From Lophium mytilinum (Eukaryota > Ascomycota > Dothideomycetes > Mytilinidiales > Mytilinidiaceae), in NCBI GenBank assembly GCA_010093605.1, contig MU004182.1, positions 1,087,032-1,151,031 on the forward strand: DNA of 64,000 bases, given 5' to 3'. The notes under the pieces were generated by a model. It made no database searches. It saw nothing but the letters and a program-made list of their open reading frames with translations, and was not told the origin of the DNA. Made by a program: the position numbers and the translations under genes. Shown here piece by piece: positions 56,872 to 64,000 of this stretch; the stretch's first letter is position 1, and each line of letters opens with the position of its first letter.

Positions 56872-58420
56872 CGGTCGGAAGACTCGCTGGATGTTAAGCG
56901 GATGGTAATACCCCAGTCTGGTTGCACAAAATAGGAGAAAGAGGATTGGAGTGCAGAAGTGAAGTTGAGCGACGCGCAGCTTGGAGGATGTTTTCCGTAG
57001 CAGGCGTCAAGCTTCCCCGCGTTTTGTCCTGGAGCCAGCTCTATATTGGTTTAGTGGGCAATAATAACCCCTGTGAGTTCGTTCCATGTGTCTCCATCTG
57101 GTCTAGGTTGCTCATGCAAACTAATGCTCTATTTAGCTCGCGTGATCGCAACGAACTCAGTCGTGCTAGAAATGGTGGTGCTTTACATGTTTCTAGAATC
57201 TCTGGGAGCTGTCCTCTCAGGCCGATGCCGTTTGAGGTGGCCTAGCAATTTCATGGATTGGCCAAAACAATGAACATCCATTTCACATAAATTTCTGACC
57301 ATACCTTGGAGCCTCTTATAAAGCATCAAGAAGGTGTACGCAGACTTGTGGCAAGAGAATTTGTGTACCCAATCTTACCATTAAGTTATCTTACAGTTGG
57401 CCAAGTTATGGCGGACTCTATTTGGATGTGGAGGTCAAGCTAGTCTAGTGTTCATGCAAATGCTGCGGAGAAGCGGTTTGAAGGCCTTGGAATGGTACCC
57501 AGGAAAATTAAGGTCTGATTTTCGCCTCCGTCCGAATAGCCCTAACGGTTCACTATTATCTCACGATAGTGATTGCTGGTTGACAAGCTACTCCTTAACT
57601 ACTGCAGAGCACAACTATCTTGACGAACCAACCCGTTGAACCAAGCATAGCAACTTACTAGGGAAGTGGGGAACTTACCTCGACAGGCCAATGATCACTC
57701 CAGCATATCATGAAGTAGCCCATAACAACGACGAACCTCGACATATATGGAATATTGTGACATCATGAAGTAAGAGCGAAGTTATAGGCAATTATAGCCT
57801 GCCAGAAACTGCGATTAAAAATTAATGAGGATCGCTTGTGAGCACGTGACTAAGTCCCCAGACCATCCGCCGGTTCCGACGAGTCCTCTCAACCTTCAAC
57901 ATTATCGAAAAGAGCTAGACTATTATCACTATCATCCATCCACCACTCACCACGAGTAGACGCAATGTGTTCCCATAATTGTTGATGGGTACGCTTGCGG
58001 AGCCTACCTACAGCTTGGGCAGTTCGCAAGCATAAATCCAGGTTAAAAGTGCTACGACAAGGTTTCGTTTTCACAGCTTCCCTATCAGGCAGTCAGCAAA
58101 GCATATCAGCTAGATTAATCTACCTTCGATCTTCCCGCTTAGGCTGATTCGCCCCGCACCAAATGAACGTACAGGGGAGCTGGGAGCTTTGATGATGCGT
58201 ATTCATGCAGAGTCCGAAGTGCCATGAGTACCCAGCAGGTACCCACAAACACCCATCGTTAACCCAGCTTCCGCAATCAGCTACGATTTGCGCATTACGC
58301 CAGATGGAGAAGCCAGCAAGAGTCCGATCCCGGGCAGACGGGGTCAGCCTCGCCGCTGGCTGAGTACATATTGCGACGCGATGCCCACGCGTTCAATCTG
58401 ACTGGTAACTTTTTTCTACC
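56872..58420. promoter_or_regulatory. Long divergent intergenic region
   Basis: 1.55 kb between the bZIP (minus) and the S41-like gene (plus). CACGTG at 57843-57848. Short frames on both strands show no coding character; 57250-57900 is comparatively AT-rich. No repeat recognised. Confidence 0.45.
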
Positions 58421-61103
58421 ATGCTGTTCCTCCGAGCCTCGCTGCTGGCCTCGATTGCCTCAATTGCAGTTGCTACGCCTCTGCAACATTACGGGAGACG
58501 GGACAACTCCTCGTCACCATGTGCGGCTGTCAGCGCGTCCGTTGCTCTTCAATCCGCAAGTGCGACGCCCACTGTGCCCGCAGAATTGGCCTATGAGTGT
58601 ATCACTAGTGTACCACTCAATGCCAGCGCGGCGTTATCTTTGATCAAGGCGATCCGGCCGTATTTTCTTTGGCAGAGCACGACTGTCTATTTGAAAGACC
58701 CTCCCAAAGAATACGCAGAGAAAATTCAAAAAGCAGTGGATATCTTCGGTGGTCTGGATGAGATCGAGAGCAAGGTCTCTAGTGGAGCATATACACAGGA
58801 ATTTGAGGTGAGAATGGTTTCAGTTGAGTGTTGGTTATCCGAGGACCCGCTGGACCCCCGAGTGAAAGGTGTAGCAGATCGATTAGACGCGTTTGGCTCT
58901 GCTCTAATCTGGGTTGTCTTGTCTCCTACGTCTTCTTTGAGTTTCTGACAATACAATGAAGGGCGTCAGATAGTGACAAGTAGGGGTGTCCGGGTTTTTG
59001 TCCAGGCGCTGTACCGAAGCTAAAAGTGTCGTAATAGTTTGGTTTCGCTCTCTATGTCCTCATGCAGTCCACTCATGACGGCCACTTCGTTTTCGTCCCT
59101 GATGTTGTCGGAACTGTCTTCAATTGGGCCCGCCCGCTTCCACTCGTGTCAGTCTCCGAAGACGGGGTTTCACTACCTAAGCCCTACGCCTATTCCGATA
59201 TCTTGGCGGACTCTTTCGGAAATGCTTCTTATAAGGCCTCGGCCATCAAGACCATCAATGGGCAAGATGCCGCATCATACCTAGAAGACTGGAGCCAATA
59301 CGGATCTTTGCAAGATCGGGGTAAGGTTCTATCAGATTCGCATTATACCCACTTCGTCTAACATGATCAACATAGACGCGCTATACAACAACGTCTTCTA
59401 CGAGCTTGCTGTTATTGCTCTAGGTGGATCTGGTGCTAGCATGGGTACCTTTGCGGGCGGCGGTAAGATGAAATTGGTGTTTTGAACACTTTATATGTGG
59501 CCCGGAGAAGAACTGACATTTTTTTTTCAGGTCGTGGAAGATGGGTATATCCAGGCCCAGCCACAGAAATCGTTTTCGAAAATGGCACAACTTTGGCCTT
59601 CGACAACTTCGCTAGGGTACTTATACCTTTCGACGGAGTCACCGATGGTCAAAGTTTGTACGATCTGTGGTTCACTCCAACCTCCGCTCCCAGCGCCGTT
59701 GCAACTACGGCTGCGCCTACAGCTACACCCACGCCAACATCGTCTATAACGCCGACGAGTACCCCAGCTCCCGGGTAAGTCCATGGTCCTCGTAACCAAA
59801 GTTTTCAATTAAGTTGATTTATGTTAATGCTGATTATCTCAGTTATCCACCACCGGTTGTTCGACAAATCAACAACTTGATCGGCGGATATTACATTGAT
59901 GACGAGGATTATTCCGATGTTGCTGTCCTCAGTGTGCCATCCTTTGTATCATTGGATTCGGCCGAGGTCTCCTTCCAGGCGACAAGCAAGGAGTTTATCG
60001 CGAAGGCCAAGGCAGCTGGCAAGACTAAGCTAATAATCGACCTCAGCGCTAATGGTGGAGGTACAATCCTCCAGGGCTACGATCTGTTTAAACAGCTTTT
60101 CCCCTCAATCGATCCCTACGGAGCGCAGCGCTTCAGGGCGTTCGAGAGTACGAACCTTATTGGTCAAAAGTACTCCGAGATATCCAAGACAGTGCCACGT
60201 ACCTTGGATACGACTAATGAGACGTTGCTCAATATTGAGTACGACATCGTCTCAACTCCCTTCAATTACCTTACCGATAAGGACCTCGAAGGCAAACAAT
60301 TCCCCAGTTGGCAAGCAAAATACGGACCTCACGAGCACTATGGCGACAATTTCACCAGCCTTTTCCGCTGGAACCTCTCGGACGTTCTCACTCCATTGAA
60401 CAGTGGTGGAATATACATCACGGGCTATGGCAACCTGACAAACGTCACGCAGCCTTTCGCCGCTAAAGACGTCATCATTGTCACTGACGGATACTGCGCG
60501 TCCACGTGCACAATATTTTCAGAACTGATGCGTCAACAAGCGGGTATCAAGACTGTTGCTCTTGGCGGACGTGCTAGGCCTGGCATCATTCAAGCCGTGG
60601 GTGGCGTCAAAGGCACGAACGACCTACCCATGGACTACATACAATACCAAGTCCAAGTGGCTTATGCCTACGCTACCCCTGAAGAGCAAGCTTACTACAA
60701 CACCACCGAACTGGGCGACTACTTCTCCAATCTAGTGTTTGAGCGTGCCGCTCCCGGTACCTCATACAATGTTAACTTCCGAGACGGCCTCAGGGAAGGC
60801 GATACTTCGGAAGAGCAGATCCCGCTGCAGTTCATCTATGAGGCAGCAGATTGCCGCATTCTGTACACCCCTGGCATGACTGTCGACGTGACCGATATCT
60901 GGAAAGCGGTAGCAGATAGTGCATTTGGTGGAGATAGCAAGTGTATCGCTGGGGGCCTTGGAAACTCCACTGGTGGATACAGAAGGAGAAGCACAGGGCC
61001 ATCGCTGAAGAAGAGAGCCGGAAGCGTGCACGATTACCCTCTCGATCTTTACACTGACCTTCGGGGCAGCAAGGTATCTGGGGATGGGTACATGATGCCG
61101 TAA
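58421..61103 (+). CDS. Secreted S41-family (tail-specific-protease-like) serine peptidase
   Basis: Five exons, 58421-58807, 59038-59320, 59376-59462, 59531-59774 and 59843-61103; 753 residues, every phase consistent. Signal peptide MLFLRASLLASIASIAVATP, then a region ending in YVLMQSTHDGHFVFVPD, a motif of fungal CPAF-like S41 proteins. A Thr/Pro/Ala-rich linker (TPTPTSSITPTSTP) precedes the peptidase core: KLIIDLSANGGG and VIIVTDGYCASTCTIF, where the Ser next to Cys near residue 551 is the predicted nucleophile, and VALGGRARPG. Many NxT sequons support secretion. Substrate unknown; it may act outside the cell or at the wall. Intron 1 is longest (230 bases) and its acceptor at 59037 is the least certain junction. 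Confidence 0.85.
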
Positions 61104-61245
61104 ATTATCCGATGCTTCTGCGGATGTGCATGAAACGATTTCTGGTGTATTTAGACTCATGAGATACTATGTAATATAGAGCCGTGAGTGTTGTACTTTT
61201 TCTAAGCCGGTATATACAACCCTCTGTAACGCAGCATGCATTGCA

Positions 61246-63480
61246 TTACTTCTTGTCCCTTTCATGAAACAGCCTTTGACTATCAGAAATATCCGGCGTC
61301 GTCGGTGACGCATAGAACGTATCAACCGACTGCCACGATTCCTCCGAGCGAGCAAGATACCGCATTGGCAACTCCCCACCACCCGGAAGCCTCACAATCT
61401 CATAGTTCTCCCCTAGCCGCCTCTTCACCCGCTTCAGGAGGTACCCATAATTCGGCAGCTCCGCATACTCATCCAACGGCGGACTCCTCATATCCGCCTT
61501 CGTATACCCCGGAAGCGGCAACACATCCACACTCGCAAACTGCTCCCTCGGCCTACGACGAACGTGAAAATCCGGGCCAAGCCGCCGCTTCACACGCGCT
61601 TGGAGATACTCCAGCACCGTCTTCAGCTCCGCCTCGTCCTCGCTGTTGTCGCTCTCGTATGGCTGGTTGAACACCTCCCGGCGCTGGCGCGTCTCCTCCC
61701 TCTGCTTCCCGCGCCTCTCCTCTCGCCGAACGCACGAGAAGCACGCGCATTTCGGCTTCGGTAGCCGCCGCTTCTGCCAGCCGCGGATCTCGCGATCGTT
61801 GAACTCAGACGCCTCCTCCGTGTTCTTCCACCACCAGACAAACTCAGCATACTTGACGCGCGCGTGCCATGCTAGTCGGATGCCGCGGTACCACACGTGC
61901 AGGAACGGGATGCTAGCTTCCTTCTTAAATTTTTCGATGCGGTAGCGGACGGTTTCGCGGGCCTGCACATTCGAGCCGAACTCCTGCCGCTCGATGTGGG
62001 AGTAGCGGACCACGCTCCAGAGCGACTCGAGCGCGATGCGGGTGGAGATGAGCAAGGGGCGGAAGTAGCGGTCCATGACGGCGGCGAACAGGACGAGGGC
62101 GACGCTGACCCAGGGCGCCCAGGCGCCGACGGCGTCGTGGTGCTCGCTTACGGGGTACATGCCGAGGAGGATCTCGTTGGAGACGACGGTGGTGACGAAG
62201 ATTGCGGGGGAGAGGATGGCGCCGGCGATGGAGCCTAGGTAGATGCCAGCGGCGATGTATTTGGCGATGTGGTGCCGGAGGCTGCGCAGGCCGGTGGGTG
62301 GTGATGGTTTGGGTGATGTGAGGTGGAACTTGTCGAGGAGCTTTTCTTGTCGGCTGCCTTCGAAGAGGACTTGGATCCATTGGCGACGGCCGGAGCTGAG
62401 TACCTTGAAGAAGGCGTTGCGGACGGCGGCGGGACTGGAAAAGCTCGAAATTATACCGAAGATGCCGTAGAGAACTATGAAGATTAAGACTATCCAACTG
62501 AAAGTCCAGAGCGACCAGACGCGGTCACTGCTACCGATTTGCCAGCTGATTTTACGCCCAATCCGTGCGACCATGTTGGAGCCAGACCTCATGGGAGATG
62601 TTGGGGATAAGGTCGTGCAAAAATCGACACAATTACATTTCTTGAAAAGGGCATAGGTAAAGTCGTTTTCAAAACCCCAATCCGGACCAAAATTGCACTC
62701 AGAATTCGAAGTCCTTGGACAGGCTGCGAATGACTGAAGTTCATCGAGATCGAACCTTTCGCCCCAGCCGTACATATAGATCCAGGCTGGTACGAGGCCT
62801 ACAAAGATCAAGATGCCCCACCAGATGATGATAGCTTGTGCTCTGTGTCTACGTATTGTTGTTGACCAGTTGCTGTAGGTTTATTAGCTCGGCTCGTTGG
62901 ACTCCCTGAGTGTCGTTGCATACAGAATAGGTGCTAGCATGATACCAGCTGCTGCCAGGATTGGGAAGATTCCAAGCAAATCTACATCGCCGTATTCCTT
63001 AGCCGAGTCAGCATCGCCTGGGCCAACGTTGAAGCGGTATTGAGCCAGCAATGCGAAAACGTGGATCACGGCGGTCGCCGAATAGGTCATTGTTGTGGCC
63101 AGAGCGGCCGTCGAGAGGAGAGTGTGTCGACGAAAAACAAGAGACAGAATTAGGAGCAGGTAGAAGAGAGCCCGAGGTAAAACATCGTACTGGCTAGATA
63201 TCGGATAGACACAAACTACGGGTATGCGGAAGGTCTCGTTGGAAAGCACGAAATCAGCCAGCTGGAACGCGGCCGTTACCCATTGATCAGCCGCACCAAA
63301 AGTGAGAGAAGCCACGTCATTCGGAAGGATTGTTAGATTGACGTTGTGGTGGTCCCCGGTTTTGGGATATGTGTATATGTTGACGTCCGCGTCGAAGCTC
63401 TGCTTGTATAAGGACCCATTCACCCAGCCAGTCGAACCAAGATATGTCCTGTTTGCAGCGACAAACGTCGAGTTTGGCAT
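61246..63480 (-). CDS. Multi-pass membrane protein of unknown function
   Basis: Two exons, 62924-63480 and 61246-62872; the 51-base intron (GTATGC...GCTAATAAAC...CTACAG) removes two in-frame TAA codons. 727 residues from the ATG at 63480. An N-glycosylatable N-terminal segment (NRTYLG, NGSLY, NETF) is followed by about eight or nine hydrophobic helices: VLPRALFYLLLILSLVF, FPILAAAGIMLAPIL, IIIWWGILIFVGLVPAWIY, FSWIVLIFIVLYGIFGII, then later pairs near 62250-62060. The cytoplasmic tail of some 200 residues is highly charged, with two repeats of a unit like LQARVKRRLGPDF / LLKRVKRRLGENYEI. An extracellular Cys-rich loop has KKCNCVDFC. I do not recognise a named family. The reading frame continues upstream of 63480 to an in-frame TAG. 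Confidence 0.75.
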
Positions 63481-64000
63481 GACCCTCGGCTGACCGGCGG
63501 CCGAATACTGCGGCTATATGTCGTATTTGATGGTGGAAGGGCGAGGGGGCCTGGATTTGGACATTTCGGGCGACGGAAGGAGAGATAGGAAGGAAGCGAA
63601 AGGCATCACGAAATGAAAAGCACGAACCATGACAGCCCTCAGCCCTTTGTAAGAGAGTGGTGACTCCTAACGTAACGGGTGCGCTAGCGTGCCAGAAACT
63701 CGGTGAAAACCTCGTAAAGCGTCGCGTCGTATTCTAAGCTCCTTCCCAGAACATATCTGGCGCAACGGCACATGGTTCGTGCTAACTCCTGAGAAACTTA
63801 AACCTCACCCGCACGATGTGAGAGGCTGCAAATGCTACAAGGAAGGGGCTACATTAGTGTGTTTTCTGGTGTGGTTAGTACTGACAATTGGGTGTCGTCT
63901 GTTGTCATGGCGGACCAAAGTTTGAGTGTAAGAAGATTAGGTACCAGCAAAAGGAATATGGTGGCACACCATGTGATCGAGGGTCCAATCCATACTTTTC
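63481..64000. other. Upstream region of the membrane-protein gene to the window edge
   Basis: 520 bases. On the minus strand a short frame from ATG at 63564 reads in phase with the downstream gene but is closed by TAG at 63514-63516. A pyrimidine-rich leader lies around 63570-63620. Nothing further is recognised to the edge. Confidence 0.45.

Noticed and set aside
61897-62497. Overlapping long frames in the 62 kb region on both strands
   Set aside because: Shadows of the GC-rich membrane-protein exon; Arg/Pro/His-rich composition typical of out-of-frame translation.

Overview
The window is nuclear DNA of a filamentous ascomycete (Pezizomycotina). The evidence is short GT-AG introns of about 50-140 bases with CTAAC/CTGAC-type branch points, pyrimidine-rich leaders, Zn2Cys6 and DUF3425-bZIP regulators, a septin-type GTPase, a GH20 chitin-processing enzyme and NCA2/SLH1/DUG3 housekeeping genes. 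I cannot fix the class. Dothideomycetes is a weak guess from the small local families of RING and orphan proteins. I support 27 protein genes and one probable gene relic. Where introns were visible I rebuilt the exon structure by hand from splice sites and reading-frame continuity.

Layout. 1-9.7 kb: four minus-strand housekeeping genes (NCA2 cut by the left edge, SLH1 helicase, PAQR receptor, DUG3 amidotransferase). 9.7-12.6 kb: a Zn2Cys6 regulator. 13.3-16.5 kb: a small orphan family (two intact copies and one broken or misassigned copy) and a low-complexity protein. 17.8-28.5 kb: four plus-strand genes: G3BP-like NTF2/RRM protein, membrane-anchored septin-type GTPase, F-box-like protein with a fresh 102-bp internal duplication, and a conserved unknown. 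29.2-39.7 kb: minus-strand genes: orphan, AMSH-like JAMM deubiquitinase, stand-alone adenylate-forming enzyme, two RING paralogues, hotdog thioesterase. 40.8-45.3 kb: a 1,493-residue homologue of the bacterial Tc-toxin A subunit. 45.7-48.4 kb: two divergent orphans and a J-domain protein. 49.4-56.9 kb: succinate-semialdehyde dehydrogenase, GH20 hexosaminidase, bZIP-DUF3425 regulator. 58.4-63.5 kb: secreted S41-like peptidase and a multi-pass membrane protein.

The most striking locus is the Tc-toxin-A-like gene. It carries one ordinary fungal intron, so it is a resident fungal gene and not contamination. It keeps the long-helix, hydrophobic-hairpin and TcB-binding architecture of the translocation half of TcA. 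It is much shorter than bacterial TcA and no TcB or TcC partner gene lies in the window. Several RQC/ubiquitin/stress-granule genes occur here (SLH1, G3BP-like, AMSH-like, RING pair, F-box-like), but their spacing gives no sign of a functional cluster. No classical secondary-metabolite cluster, tRNA, rRNA, CRISPR array or intact transposon was found.
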